The notes: a model not told the origin generated them from the letters alone. A stretch of DNA of 64,000 nucleotides from Epiperipatus broadwayi (GCA_028023455.1 JAQFVV010012477.1:4047365-4111364), one strand, 5' to 3'; numbered from the stretch's first letter, positions 12,620-24,600 are shown. Numbers and translations: made by a program.

Positions 12620-13474
12620 CAGGCTGTTCTCTACTTTCATATCTTATTGATTATTAAAATGTGTATAAAAGTTGAAATGTATGAAAGTAGAGCAATGTTA
12701 AAAAATATCAAAAAGCGTTTCCAAAATATTAATTTTTTATTGATTAGTATTATAAATTTGCTATGAGATAATTAAATTGTACTCTTCTTTTTCTTTCTTT
12801 ATAAAGAGTTCTGTAATTGCCCTTCATACATGAGATACATGCTCTCCAATGGGAAACACATTCTTCAATGATTGTCAAAAAATTATATGAGTGGCCAATT
12901 GAAGCAAGAGGTTCACCTCTTTCAGAATGTCTAATTATATCCATCATTGTCTCAATTGTATGAAGGATATAATACCTTGATTTCTTTTTGTTCATATCAT
13001 TTTTCACTCATGTTTATGAATTAATATAGGCAATTTTTTTCACCAAAACAGAAATTTAAAAATGGAACAAACTTAAACTGCTGCTATGAATATGAAAACA
13101 TATTTTGCCTTCAAAAGTGCAATACTTTAACAAGTATGCACTCATTAATAGCTTTTCTTATGGTAGAGTTTAAGTGCAAATATTTAAAAATCAAAACAGA
13201 AATATACATAAAGTGATAGCACTCATCCTGATATAAACTGACAAGACATAACTTAACACACATGTTAATTTAATTTGTCTCTCCTCAAGACTAACCTGTA
13301 AGATTGAAAGTGGAAACTAAAGTCAGAGAGGTGGGAGAAACTAGTAACTAATAGCCCATGAGAAAGGGAGAATCATTGCATAAAAGTGCTATGTTTTGCC
13401 ATATATATCGATAAAAATTGAAAGTATGAAATGTGTATGAAATAGTGAATTTTACAAAAGTAGAGAACCACCTA
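12620..13474. mobile_element. Short pogo/Tigger-like DNA transposon derivative
   Basis: The element starts with CAGGCTGTTCTCTACTTTC after a TA and ends with the near inverse GTAGAGAACCACCTA before a TA. This fits the TA target duplication of the Tc1/mariner/pogo superfamily. It is about 855 bp, too short for a full transposase, and retains one minus-strand fragment resembling the Tigger N-terminal DNA-binding domain. A second internal copy of the 'gtatgaaagtagag' end motif lies at 12678-12692. Confidence 0.65.
12750..13007 (-). pseudogene. pogo/Tigger transposase N-terminal HTH fragment
   Basis: An 85-codon open frame. Residues about 17-42 contain TIETMMDIIRHSERG followed by EPLASIGHSYNF. 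This matches the first helix-turn-helix of Tigger/jerky/CENP-B-type transposases, whose usual pattern is T-x-E-x-K-x-D-I-I-x-x-S-E-R-G-E-x-x-A-S-I-G-R-S. After about residue 45 the similarity fades. The catalytic DDE domain is absent. It lies inside TA-flanked inverted termini (12620-13474), so it is a relic inside a deleted copy. The start at 13007 is the first ATG in frame; nothing shows that it is used. Confidence in the HTH assignment is moderate, based on recognised pattern only. Confidence 0.55.
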
Positions 13475-15565
13475 TATTCCAGTTTTCTTATGTTAATAGC
13501 AATGAAAACACCACTGAGTTTAAAGTTTTTATTCTAATAGCTTGTGCATACCATATTAAAAAATGAAAAATGAATTGCTTGATAGATTTTATGACATTTA
13601 ATTACCTAAAATGATAGTGTATACTTTAATTCAGGAACATTTAACTTTCTAGAACAGTTATTAAACTTCCAGGGCATGTGCTATATTTAGAATGTGACAA
13701 CCTGTCAGAGTAAAAATATTACTATCATAATGATTTTCTATTTATTACATTTGAAGGCACCAAATAATATAATCATATTCTCCAAATATCATTATATATT
13801 TCAAATACTTTTAAAACATTCAATTTTGAAGTGCTTTTTAAAAGGATTTTCACTTAGAATTGTTTTTTAATAAAAAAAAATGTATTACAATAGGAAAATA
13901 CACATTTAGTCTAAGATAATTCATACCATTTATTAAAACCTCTAATGGCATTTTTTATTGGATATGTAGAAACCTAAATGTTTAAAAATAAAAGACAAAA
14001 AATAAGCTCATGTGACATGCCTAATCCATTTATAAAAGCTGCATCATATTTTTTTTTTTTTAAATCAGCTCACAGAAACTCATCTGTCCCATCCAGATTT
14101 AGAGATTTTACATTCCAATGAAAAAAAAAGAAAAGAACATAGATAGCTTTGGAAATGATGTTGATATTCAGTCCATTAGCAATGTGAGTATAATAATTAC
14201 ATTCAGTTAATCAATTTGAGTTTTTGTTTGTTTACATTTCTCAGTTAAAAACCACTCCAGAAACCTTAAGCTTTTAATACCACTTTTTATCCTACTAAAG
14301 TACGTGTCTATATTCCAGTTAATGAAATCTAAATACATATTCACCAATCAATTAATATTTGGATGGATAATTTAGTTACCTATGAACTGACTATCTAAAA
14401 TATACTTATCTAGTTTAAAAATCCTCGGCTTCATTAAAAAAACTCCCCAAGCTCTATCTGAAATTGAACTCAGGTCAGAAGCATGCCAAGCCAAACATTA
14501 ACAACTATACTGTAGTCCTCTTTAAAACTAATGTTCTAGAATTTAAATAAAGCAACCACAGACGTGCAGACCGTCTTGACTATGGAGGATTAAATTTTAC
14601 AAGGGAAGTACTGAGACATTTATCAAAACTACTGTATGTACAAAGTTTATTAGTTCTTTTTAAACTTTTAAATCTTCTGCCTTTATATTTCTTTTTTTTA
14701 CTATCAAATACTTTAACTTTTATTCGACCATAAACTAAAAAAAGAAAACGAAAAAGTCTGAATGCATCCATCTTTTATTCATGAAACATATTTGATCAAA
14801 AGCAAAATTAGTTCTCTCTTTTTTTTTTGTTACCAGGCTGACAGTTTCTAAACAGTATAATATCTCTTAAATACGAATCCCATCATCAGTCTTCAAGGTT
14901 GATAGGAATATTGACAAGATGATCCTAATTTGTTTGGTTAGCAATGCTAGCTTATGATTGATTTCTTTTCAATAAATGCAAGTATTCACTGAGAAAGATC
15001 CACTGGAGACTTACTCAAGTGATTAATTCATTAAGAGAAGACTATTAATACTCTCGCGTTAAGCAGTTGTAACCCTTCTGAGGCTAAGACTTTCACTTAA
15101 TTTGACTTCTGACCTTTAACAAAATAAAATCTTATGCGTCACAAAAATTTAGACAATTTCTTTACAGTCAACATAATTAAATACTGCGTAGATTTTTTAA
15201 AACGACTAATATATTTACATTAATTATTTAAAAAGTTTCAAAATAGTTTTAAATATCAGAAACCATTAAAATTTAAAAAGTAACTTTTTAAAAAAAAAAA
15301 AACGAACAAACACAATCGCTTGTTTAATTAAGAATGAGACAAATGGTGACAAACTCAGACAATCATAAACAAAATTATCTCTTGTCGCAATACCAGGCAT
15401 CCAAGTCTAATATTAGATATGAAATATATATAAACAATTAATAAACATATATATGTATATTTATTGCCATGTATGGTTTTAATGCAATAGTAGATTGCTG
15501 GATTAAACTCAACCTGTTTATATAATTCGAAGATGTTTGTTTTTAATTAAAAAAAACAACAACCA
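13475..15565. other. A+T-rich sequence; a possible old tRNA-like SINE
   Basis: Mostly featureless. At about 14448-14523 the minus strand has tRNA-like boxes: 'tatagttgttaatg' (box A-like) and 'gagttcaattt' (box B-like) about 30 bases apart, with a T-run beyond. This may be a decayed SINE head but is too diverged to name. Confidence 0.35.
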
Positions 15566-15840
15566 GATATAATAATTTTTAATAGGTTTAAAGTTTATAT
15601 CTAAGCTAGGATATTCTTTAGTTTAATAAATGGTTAATAATAATCATTAATCGATATATCTAAAGTAGGCCACATCAAAGTTGTAGATGGAGTTAGTTTG
15701 ACACTTGTAAATCATATTAACAATTTATTATTGATAAATAGTGAACTTATGCTGAGGATATATGTGAGTGATTGTGACCTGGATCAACTGATAAGAGTTT
15801 GTTCAATACAAAATGCATCTTGGGATTATTTGCCTTTTAA
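15566..15840 (+). repeat. Retrozyme-like repeat fragment: module X then hammerhead
   Basis: 15566-15740 (module X) matches about 48998-49170, sharing 'gtttaaa', 'taataatcatta', 'atcaaagttgt' and 'agtttgaca'. It is followed here by a segment with 'gacctggatcaactgat' and 'aaatgcatcttggg' that matches the hammerhead segment at 48790-48870. In the other locus the order of the two modules is reversed. Confidence 0.65.
15784..15823 (+). ncRNA. Hammerhead ribozyme motif, decayed (family F1)
   Basis: Core box CTGATAA (15788-15794) has the conserved G changed to A; the second box is AAAA. Helix I TCAA pairs with TTGG; helix III AT-GC-AT and triplet ATC are kept. Helix II is broken. Probably inactive. 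Confidence 0.5.
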
Positions 15841-16485
15841 TTAAGCTGTCTTTATTAATTTCTTTCAAGAATCTATGGGAGAATGGAAGTTATTAAGCCA
15901 TCTATATTTGATTATACTACTACTCTATTGAGTTTAAGGCAATGTTGATATTGGTATATTTATAATGAAAAATTTCTGAATGATTCCTAGATGCAAAAAA
16001 TAAAACATTTTGTTAGCGGAAATGCAATTTTTATGCTTAGCCTTTCACTTTAGTGCTCAAACATTACTTAACTTTTGGCATATGACTATTTACAGAATTT
16101 TCTTTTAAGCAGCTATACATAAATGGACTAGCTATTTGTATTGTTGATATATAGACATATAGCTATTACTATGTAGAGTTATTCTTAAAAATTAGGTTCA
16201 CATATTTGTAAAACTGTTCTATCTCATTATCTGTACTATATACTGTAGGAGCACATACTTGAATTACTATGATGTTAAAATAACTCATCCTTAATCTAAG
16301 TACTATTATTCTTGAATTGGTAGGCTTACATTCTGTCAATAAATCTCCTGTTCTTCAATTTAATACAAATTCTACATCAGCTTGAATTATAGTCAGATGA
16401 GATGACTTCACAATTACTTAACTCTTTATAATCATTTCAGAGTAATTCAGTTATTTTATATCTTTCTAGGGTTTTTTGGAATAAA

Positions 16486-16585
16486 GTCAAGCATTGGTAG
16501 TCGAGAGGTCAGCACAGCTGCCTTACAAGCAGTTGTCCTGGGTTAACGGGTTTGCTTCCCGGCCAATGCTATGAGAAAAAAAAAA
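16486..16585 (+). mobile_element. tRNA-derived SINE, copy 1
   Basis: The unit is GTCAA, a tRNA-like segment (16491-16569), TATGAG and an A tail. Acceptor arms GCATTGG and CCAATGC pair. Box A TGGTCGAGAGG matches the polymerase III consensus, but the first T is mutated to A in this copy (tagtcgagagg). The anticodon arm CTGC-CTTACAA-GCAG reads anticodon TAC, as in valine tRNA. Box B is changed (GGTTTGCTTCC). No clear target duplication was seen. Confidence 0.8.
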
Positions 16586-18362
16586 GTCTACTTTGCCAAT
16601 CATCCATAAAAATTTGACCTTTCAAGTTTCTACAGACAACATACCTAATTGGAATATGAAATGAGCATATTAAAAGTTATTAAAACTGTGATTAAAATGT
16701 ATGAAAACATAGTTACTATATTTGGAAGTTGTTAAATGTAAAGCTCTATTTTGATCCTCTGAATACATAAATAGTGATTTCAAATTATTTATTCTGTGCA
16801 TAAAATTAAAATAATACAAAATTTCATTCTTTAAATTAGAACACCAATCAATTAAACTTAAATACCAACAAAGCTAAATGATAGACTGGTATCATTCTAT
16901 TTTTCATAGTTGTTTAAAGTTTGCATAGCTCAGTGAGAGATCCATTTACTACTTCCTTACAATTATATATATGTAATATTTTTAGCTTATGTGAATATCA
17001 TCTAACATTAAATTTATTACATATATATAAAAGAAAACAGCTTTACAAATTATATATTTCATTTCAGGGCAAAATCTTCCCCAATAGATACTCATAGAGG
17101 AACAATGAAGAAAAAGATAGTACTCATGACATTTGTCGATTATCAGATGGATAGGATTTTAGAGGGGTTTTCATCCTTGTTTTACCCATTAGCTAAGGAT
17201 AGTTTGAAACCCATTTACTGACCAATGTTGAATGATTATCTGAACTAATACGGGTCAGCTACCTAAATGAAAAACTCCAAGTCTTTTGAAAAAGTTCGTT
17301 TGTCCAGGCTTCAAATCCCAGAACATAGATACAGCCAGAGAAATACTACTTCTGATTATGAGGCTCTTCATACAAATATAAGTGCACATTATTATACAAA
17401 GAATTTATTAAAGTTTATGAAATATCTTAAATACCATGCTATTAAAAGAAATTGTGCTAAAAGTGCAGAATCATAAGCTTTAACCAATTGCAACCGATGA
17501 TGATCAAATGTTATTTTATAATACTCCATAGTTTAATTATTTCCTAATAAAGAATTTAAAAATATAGATATATTAACTAAACTTAAATGAATTTTGCTAC
17601 AGTTAATTTTTTAAAAATATTTTATAAATTTAAAACAATGAGTTATCAAGTAATAATTGTATAGAGGATTATTTTAATGGCATCTTGGTATGAGGTAGAA
17701 ATAGCGGTAAATTCTGTTTAAATATTTATGCAGAAGAATATAATGCAATTAAAACTTTTATAACAATTAGAAAGATATTTTATAATTAAAAAAAACTGAA
17801 GAACATATTATTTATCAGAGATTAATTATTTGCCTTTTTTAAATTTGATTTATTACTACATATATATTGGTGTGAATCATTTCGGAGCAATAACTAATTT
17901 CAATGATTAAATTATTATTATTAAAAAAAAACAGTTTATGGTGTTTACAATATGTTAATAATTTATTGCTAAAAAAACAACAACAACGAATTAACTCATC
18001 TACTTTATTCCTTTAAAATTTTATTTTGCGTTAATAATATTCATTAAAGCCAAGTAACGGCTTTCCTAAACTCTAATAAATAAAATTGGCACATACAGTA
18101 ATTTAATTTTTTTTTTCATATAATTATTATTTGTTAGTCGTTATAGCTTGGAAACTGTTTTACATATAGGCCTGACGTTCTCTTTTGTTAAATATCATTC
18201 GTTATCCAATGATTTGATGCACTATGTTTTTTACTGTCTTACTTTCTTCTCACATTATTATGTCATTATTATAAAATAGAGTTAATTGCTTAATATGTTA
18301 TATGAAGTTTACGCATCAAGGTGACCGTTCAAATGCAATGATTTGTTTAATTAATTTAAACT
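16586..18362. other. No recognised gene; one possible terminal exon
   Basis: At 17066-17067 an AG follows a pyrimidine-rich 'tatttcatttc'. One frame is then open for 50 codons (17069-17218) to a TGA at 17219. The peptide has no recognised domain. A separate 69-codon frame at 17267-17476 (+) is also unrecognised. Without a partner exon these stay hypothetical. Confidence 0.25.
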
Positions 18363-18570
18363 TTTTAGAGGGGTATTTGAACTCATACTTTCAAGCTCCC
18401 TTATACAACTGATACACATGACCAACTGATGAGGTTCAGAACGAAATACATATACTGGAGATCATTTCCACATATATGTGGTCAGATGTATCGTTGTATA
18501 AGATGGAATGGATGACTAAAGGGAGTTTTAAAATCTGAGTTCAAATACCCTCTAATTACATTTAGCTTAA
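18363..18570. mobile_element. Short foldback element, family F1
   Basis: Termini 'agaggggtatttgaactca' and its inverse 'tgagttcaaataccctct' bound a compact element of about 200 bp. Inner inverse pairs are 'cttatacaactgatacacatg' and 'tgtatcgttgtataag'. It is an internally deleted relative of the 9.7 and 11.0 kb elements and retains one hammerhead motif. The right terminus 'gagttcaaatacc' resembles tRNA box B, with 'gtataagatgg' about 45 bases upstream as a poor box A. Confidence 0.75.
18422..18463 (+). ncRNA. Hammerhead ribozyme motif with shortened helix II (family F1)
   Basis: Both catalytic boxes are intact: CTGATGA (18426-18432) and GAAA (18443-18446). Helix II has been reduced to GGTTCAGAAC, which can form only about three pairs (GTT/AAC). 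Helix I CCAA (18422-18425) faces CTGG (18455-18458), with outer GATC kept only on the 3' side. Activity is doubtful. Confidence 0.6.
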
Positions 18571-18941
18571 AGTATATATATTATACTTATATTTCAAACT
18601 TTTTAAAAACTCTATTGAGAATTGATTTAGAAACTTTTAACTTTGAGCTCACTCCTCTATCATGGTAAGATGCTGTACAGAGCTCGGATTTGATTTTTTT
18701 TTTTACTAATCCATATTCTTTAAATATACTTCATTAGATTATTTCTTTCCAAAATTAACCATCTTATTTAACTTTCACTTTCTCAATAATTCTTTACTGT
18801 TCATGTCATATATTACGATGCTTGTTTATAAAATTATTTAATTCACGACCCCCTGCCCCTTTACAATACTCACTTCTTTAACACGTTTTATATTCAAACC
18901 GCTGATTATCTGAATTAACTGAGATCAATATTGGTTAATTA

Positions 18942-19047
18942 GTCAAGCGTTGGTGGTCGAGAGGTCAGCACAGCTGCCTTACAATCAGTTGTCCCGGGTT
19001 AGCGGGTTCGCTTCCCGGCCGATGCTATGACACATGGAAAAAAAATA
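18942..19047 (+). mobile_element. tRNA-derived SINE, copy 2, with target duplication
   Basis: Best-preserved copy: GTCAA, tRNA-like segment (18947-19025), TATGACACATGG and a short A-rich tail. Acceptor arms GCGTTGG/CCGATGC pair over seven positions with G.T pairs. Box A TGGTCGAGAGG (18954-18964) is a perfect consensus match; box B GGTTCGCTTCC (19005-19015) has one change. Flanking 13-bp repeats are TATTGGTTAATTA (18929-18941) and TATTGATTAATTA (19048-19060). The T-arm region holds a short tandem duplication (CGGGTTAG then CGGGTTCG). There is no SINE body. Confidence 0.9.
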
Positions 19048-20326
19048 TATTGATTAATTAAATAACTTGAGTAATCAGACATGCCCAGGATATTTAACAA
19101 AAAAATATTTCTAGTACTAAATTATTATAAGCAAGATAGTTTTTCTGTTTTTCAATCTTAATAACCCTTAGAATTAGTTACTCGGAAGATCATGCGACAT
19201 CAAAAAGCTAAGCGTCAAGTTTGAGCATAACACTTTCATTTAATTGATATAGTTGAGATTTTATTTTTATTTTAATCAATTGAGAATCAATACAGGAAAT
19301 CAGTTCAAAAACTTTTAGCTTTTAAGTTTGCCGCGCTATTACTCTTCTAAATCACACAGAGTTATTAATATTTTTCATTTTATTTTTGACAATTTCTATT
19401 GTTATTGCAGATACAACTAAAAATATAATTTCAATCTTACTGAAATTAAAAACAAAATAATAAATTGAGATTATGTTTGATATATACTCTAATATACTTT
19501 TAAATAAATAATCAACAATAAATAATGCATAAATGATACTTAGCATAATAAAATCAATGCACTAAAAGTAGAAGCAGTTATTTATCATACATTATATAAA
19601 TTAATTTTATCTTCTATATATATTAATATTTGCATATATTTTGCTATTAGTAAAGTTTATTTTATATAAACAGGCATTAGTTTGTATACGTAATGAAGTG
19701 GTTTCATTATAATCTGAAGCTGAATGCATTTTTGGTGAAGCTTACCATAAGCATAGCTAAGCTTTATATTATAAAGAGGAAACCACGAACATACGAAAAT
19801 TTGAATTATATATACAAAGAAGGGAAACTGATTATTATATAAATATAGCTATATCCTAAACTTTTTTCTCAATAGCACATACATTTAAACGTGCAAGTAA
19901 GAGTTCTAAATCATGTCCATGCAGACAATAAAAAATTACTGCATGAAAAATAGACTGTTTAGTACTTGATTTATTAACATTAACTGATAAATCTAATGCT
20001 ATGATTTGAATTAGTGATGTAACTAGTTGCTTGGAGGCAAATGTTTATTGCATTATTACATCCATAATACTACTATAAGGATAAAACATATTTGCATAAA
20101 ATAAAAATTGCATCTTACATTTATTTAATGTTTAATTGTCTAACAACTTGACTTCATTTGAATTCATTAAATATTAATAATTATTTTACTAATACTCGTT
20201 ATATTTATCTTTGATAAGATCATCAAATGAATGCATAAGTAAAGTTGCACTAATTGAATTATAATTGTTTTCTATGGATAAATACTAAGCAATGACAATG
20301 AAGATATTCATGGTCAAGGATTTGGG

Positions 20327-20362
20327 CTAACTGATGAAAGCAATTTCTGCCAAAAATGTATC
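20327..20362 (+). ncRNA. Hammerhead-like fragment, decayed (family F1)
   Basis: CTGATGA at 20331-20337 is followed by a poor helix II and AAAAATGTATC at 20352-20362. Helix I pairing is mostly lost. Included because the order of motifs and the following 'atggggat' match other F1 copies. Confidence 0.4.
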
Positions 20363-20707
20363 ATGGGGATTGTAACTTTTATTTGTCATTATCCATATGT
20401 TTTGAGAAATGTTAAGTAGAAGTTTTATTATATATTTAAGTTTCTAACTTTAGCACCGACATATACATAAAAATTACAAGCATAAAGCTAAACTAGTCAA
20501 AAAATAATTAAAATTACCCCAAATCCAAAACTCAACCAGACTAACCAAGAAATAAAATTAAAAACACAACAATGGTTTCACTGCTACAAGCAGACTTTTC
20601 AAGTGTAAAGAACTACAAAACAACACCATATTTATATTAAACATTGCCCACAATTCCATTTATTTCCCATCCACCCTTAATATTAAAATAACTTTTAAAT
20701 AAGTTAA

Positions 20708-21509
20708 TTGCTTCAGAATAATAAATTTTCAATAATAAAGACTAAAGTAAAGACTAATTGTTTAGTATGCAGTCATTATGTTAAAAGTAAAAAATTAAAG
20801 TCTATAATTAAACCTGATAGCTATCAGTCTGTAGCTCATAAAGTAGCTGCTTTAAAAAATTATTGTTATAGGAATAAAAAATTAAATAATTCTAGTGGAG
20901 TAGCTTTGTTTCAGAAATGTCAACTTTAAAAAGATTACTTGAGTGTTGACTACTCTGATATATTTGTTAAAAGTATTGTTTAAAAAAATATATTTGTAAG
21001 GATGTAAAAAGAATAAAGAAAAATATGATTTTATTTCTTAACCATTTAAATTGTTTTTTTTATAAAATTGTAAGTAAAAATAGTAATTTATTTGGAAAAA
21101 AGAAAATTGCTGGAAAAGGGGTATTACTGTGAATAATTTATTAAATAATACAAAGGAAATTTTTGATAGGAAGGCTATTCCTGGTATAATGAATTTTAGC
21201 TATTGTTTTTGTAAGAAGGTTTATATAGGTCAGTGTAGTTTGAGCTTAAATGAAAGAATAAAGGTACATAAAAGTAGGGTTAGAAATAAATATCTTAGTT
21301 CTGCTTTGTATGTCCATGAAAAAGATACAAGCTACACTATTAATTTTTGATGAAGCTAAGGTTGTCTTCTTTGAAAGAAAAAAATGAAAAGCAGAATTAA
21401 AGAATCTTTATTATTGAAAATGTATTATTCTGAAGCAACTAACTTATTTAAAAATTCTTTTAATGTTAAGGATGGATGGGAAGTAATTGGAATTGTTAGT
21501 AATGTTTAA
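20708..21509 (+). pseudogene. PLE reverse transcriptase C-terminus plus GIY-YIG endonuclease, disrupted
   Basis: PLE proteins reverse transcribe element RNA at a nick made by a C-terminal GIY-YIG nuclease. Here the last part of the RT/thumb is visible as KPDSYQSVAHKVAALKNYC (about 20809-20867). The next segment resembles YLSV-YSD-FVKSI. The nuclease begins near 21180 (IPGIMNFSYCFCKKVYIGQ) and the frame ends with NSFNVKDGWEVIGIVSNV and TAA at 21507-21509. Several frameshifts and stops break it (for example TAA at 20927 and in the 21000-21120 region). The GIY motif is eroded compared with copy B (MNFSY versus VVYFI). It is non-functional and 5' truncated: the RT catalytic region is missing. Confidence 0.85.
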
Positions 21510-21540
21510 TATAAATATGGTGTTGTTTTGTAATTCTTTA

Positions 21541-21585
21541 CATTTGATAAGTCTGCTTGTAGCAGTGAAACCATTGGTTATGTTT
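21541..21585 (+). ncRNA. Hammerhead-like motif in the PLE terminal repeat (weak)
   Basis: Helix II-like CTGCT-TGT-AGCAG (21553-21565) precedes T and GAAA (21567-21570). A 3-bp helix III ACC-ATT-GGT follows (21570-21578). The first core box is poor (TTGATAA instead of CTGATGA) and helix I is not convincing. PLEs are known to carry hammerheads in their terminal repeats, which is why this is listed. Its inverse copies are near 20570-20604 and 63218-63250 (-), and at 63962-64000 (+). Confidence 0.4.
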
Positions 21586-21652
21586 TTAATTTTATTTTCT
21601 TGGCTAGTCTGGTTGAGTTTTGGATTTGGAGTAATTTTAATATATATACAGT

Positions 21653-24600
21653 GCCCCTACAATTATACAGTATTTACTTCCCAGTTGAGATCATGTGTGA
21701 TCAAGTCAAAACTTTGGAATATGTAATTAAAATCTTACATGAATGAACCCACAAAATATGTCATATATATATAATATTTTTTACATCAAGAGATTTAATA
21801 ATTTCACTTTCTATGGACAATATACTTAAAGTAAATAATGGCTCATAGAACTTTTTAATATTTTTTTTATTGTATTTAACTTAGAAATGATCTTTTAATG
21901 CTCATCATTGGAATAGTCAAAAACAGTGCTATTAAATTTGAAAGGAACAACTAAATAATTTTTAATAAAAATTAGCCTAATAAATCTGTAGAAGTCATAT
22001 AATTACAATTTTACTTTTAACTTACTAAATGATACATACAAAGTACTTCATTTGAAGATGGTGCTGATGTTCATTCCACTTTCCTTTATCCTCATATGGT
22101 TCTTTGTAGTGCCAATTTTGCAATCATTTGATGGTAGAAAATGGAATTAAAATAATATTAATTTATTAGTTTTAAAAAATCTGAAGATATAAGTATTCCA
22201 CAGATCAACATTTTTTAAGAAGGAATTGAAGCTACACCCCAAATTGTTGATTAATAGATTCTTTGATAGAACAGTTCAAGATTATTTGCAAACTTCACTT
22301 CTATTGTTGTTGATAGCAATAAGCCCCAAAAATCCATAGTTTATTTAAATATTTATGCTTATTTTTACAAAATATTTGTAAAGTAATTAATTAAAAAATA
22401 AATATTTTTATATCATTTTTTGAAATATGTTTCATTTTTAAAAATACAAGTTAAGAAATTTGAAGTAATAATAAAAAAGAATCTACAATAAGTAACTGCT
22501 GTTAAACACTGCAGTACAGAACTTCTGTGATATCTTTAATACCTATAAATGCAATTTAAAATTTTAGAACATAATTTTATGGGTTTATGATGACTGTCAT
22601 TATTTGTTCTTATTTAAGAAATAAAAGTCAATCCACAGAAATTTCATTAATTTACTTCTTTCTATAGCATTATGCAAATCAGTCAATAAGAAAAAATAAT
22701 TATTCTTGTTATGTATTTCACTTTATATCATTTCATAATTTTTTTTTTATATTTTCAAAGTTCAAATATAATTTATTAGAATGTCTTTCATTTAGAAATT
22801 TATATTTCTAACAAATCAAGTCCAGTTTATTGAATTCTAATAAAAAATGAAGTTTTAAATACTAAAATCAATAAGTGAATATTTAAACCAATAAACATCA
22901 TAGAGAGTTTTGCCTGTTTTAAGTGAATATTTACAAAAATTGCACCAAGAGAATAGAAATGTCAACCTGTCAAAGGATTAAATAAATTACATAATGTACA
23001 TTACTAAAAAATAAGTTATTCACAAAAATCAATAATATACTTTGCAGAAAACATTTAGTTTATTTTGTTAATTCAATTTCAGATAAAGATAAAAATGTGT
23101 TCAGAAATATATTTGAAAAATGTATTATCTATATTATTTAATTCTTATGCCATACTGATTTTTCGATGCATTTTATTGAGGATGCAATTTTCACATAAAC
23201 ATTTCTTATATAATAATAAAAATAAAATATTATATACCAAAAAACCTAAATACCATACAAAACAATAAAGATTATAAAATATAATAATTATAATAAACAT
23301 AAAAAACAAAAATTTACCATTATAAAAGTTATTGATTTAAAATTTATTCAAAAATATGTATTTTGGTATGTAAATTTTAGATTAGGACTTTAGTTTTTAT
23401 TAATTTTAATTTATTCTATATAAAATTTCAAATAAAATGATGTAAAGAAGTACCTAATGTTTATTATTAATATTTTTTTTGTAAATATAGAGAATTTTGT
23501 TGTTTCATTCAAATTCAAGTCCTAGATAAAAGAAGTTTATTTAGAAAATCTTTCTTTTTTAATCTGCAATAGCTATAATAGCTTATAACAATACCACTAC
23601 AATGAGTATTTCATACTGCTTCTAAAAGATGAATTTGTTTTATATAAGTATCATTTTAAGTTTGATTTTTTTTATAAGTATTATTTACAATAAATGTTAA
23701 ATTATTGTTTAAAAAAATAAAAAAAATATACAAAATAACATAAAATTATTTTGTTAACAGGATTCAATTGACTTCTCTTTTATAATCAGTTATTATAATA
23801 AAATAAATTTACTATTTATTATTGCTGCTATTAGTTGCAATAAAGTTTTATACTATTTCTTTTAAAAAGTAGTAAAATGGCCACCTCTTGAAAAAGTTAA
23901 AAAAAATGACAGCCTTTTAGACTAGAAGTGATATGAGGTATCAATAAAAGAAAACGAGAGTATAACATTAAATCAGCAGGACAAATTCAAACTAATTTGA
24001 TTTTTATGAAATAGAGACATACTTAAGAATGTAATGAGATGAATATCTGCTCAATTTTAAAATAATATAAAATTAAGATATTCAAAAATTAATAGCAATA
24101 TAACATAACAGTTATAGCTGTTGCAGGTTAATGTAAATAGTAGATTGTGTAATAATTTATTATCAAGTATTTATTAATAAAAAAAAGCATATGTAAATTA
24201 TTAACTAAATTTGATCAATTTATATACATGCATGCACACACATGCAAAACATATAAATATATATATACATAAATAAAATGTTCATTTAGTTATTTTACAA
24301 ATAGGTATTAAAAATGTAATAATTAAAAATAGTTTTGCTTTTTGAAAAATAATTTTGAAATAATTTATTGAGACAATTTATTTTAATATAATTTAGAAAT
24401 ATAGTTATTATTGTAGTACATTTCCTTATCTATCACTTCATTTTAAAATCTTCTACATACACTTTTCATGCTTTTTTGTTTTATATATATATATATAAAA
24501 TTTTAAAAATATAATTTTTGTGAATAAATTCATAAAAAATATGTTATATTGACATTCAGAAAATTTTATTTTAAAGATAATTAAATTAACTATAACATGG

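Larger units (their letters stand above)
20463..21652 (+). mobile_element. Penelope-like element copy A with long inverted ends
   Basis: The left end (about 20497-20695) is an inverse copy of the right end (about 21449-21645). Shared pieces include 'ccaaatccaaaactcaacca', 'ggtttcactgctacaagcag' and 'aaacaacaccatatttatat'. The inverted left part includes the inverse of the last coding codons, so it is a flipped copy of the 3' end, an arrangement typical of PLEs. Between them lies a disrupted coding segment (20708-21509). Short TA runs flank the element. Confidence 0.85.

Noticed and set aside
14448-14523. tRNA gene on the minus strand
   Set aside because: Box A and box B are degenerate and no cloverleaf with paired acceptor arms forms; at best an old SINE.
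16491-16569. Functional valine tRNA gene
   Set aside because: An inserted T-arm duplication, mismatched arms, A tail and dispersed copies with target duplications show a SINE, not a tRNA gene.
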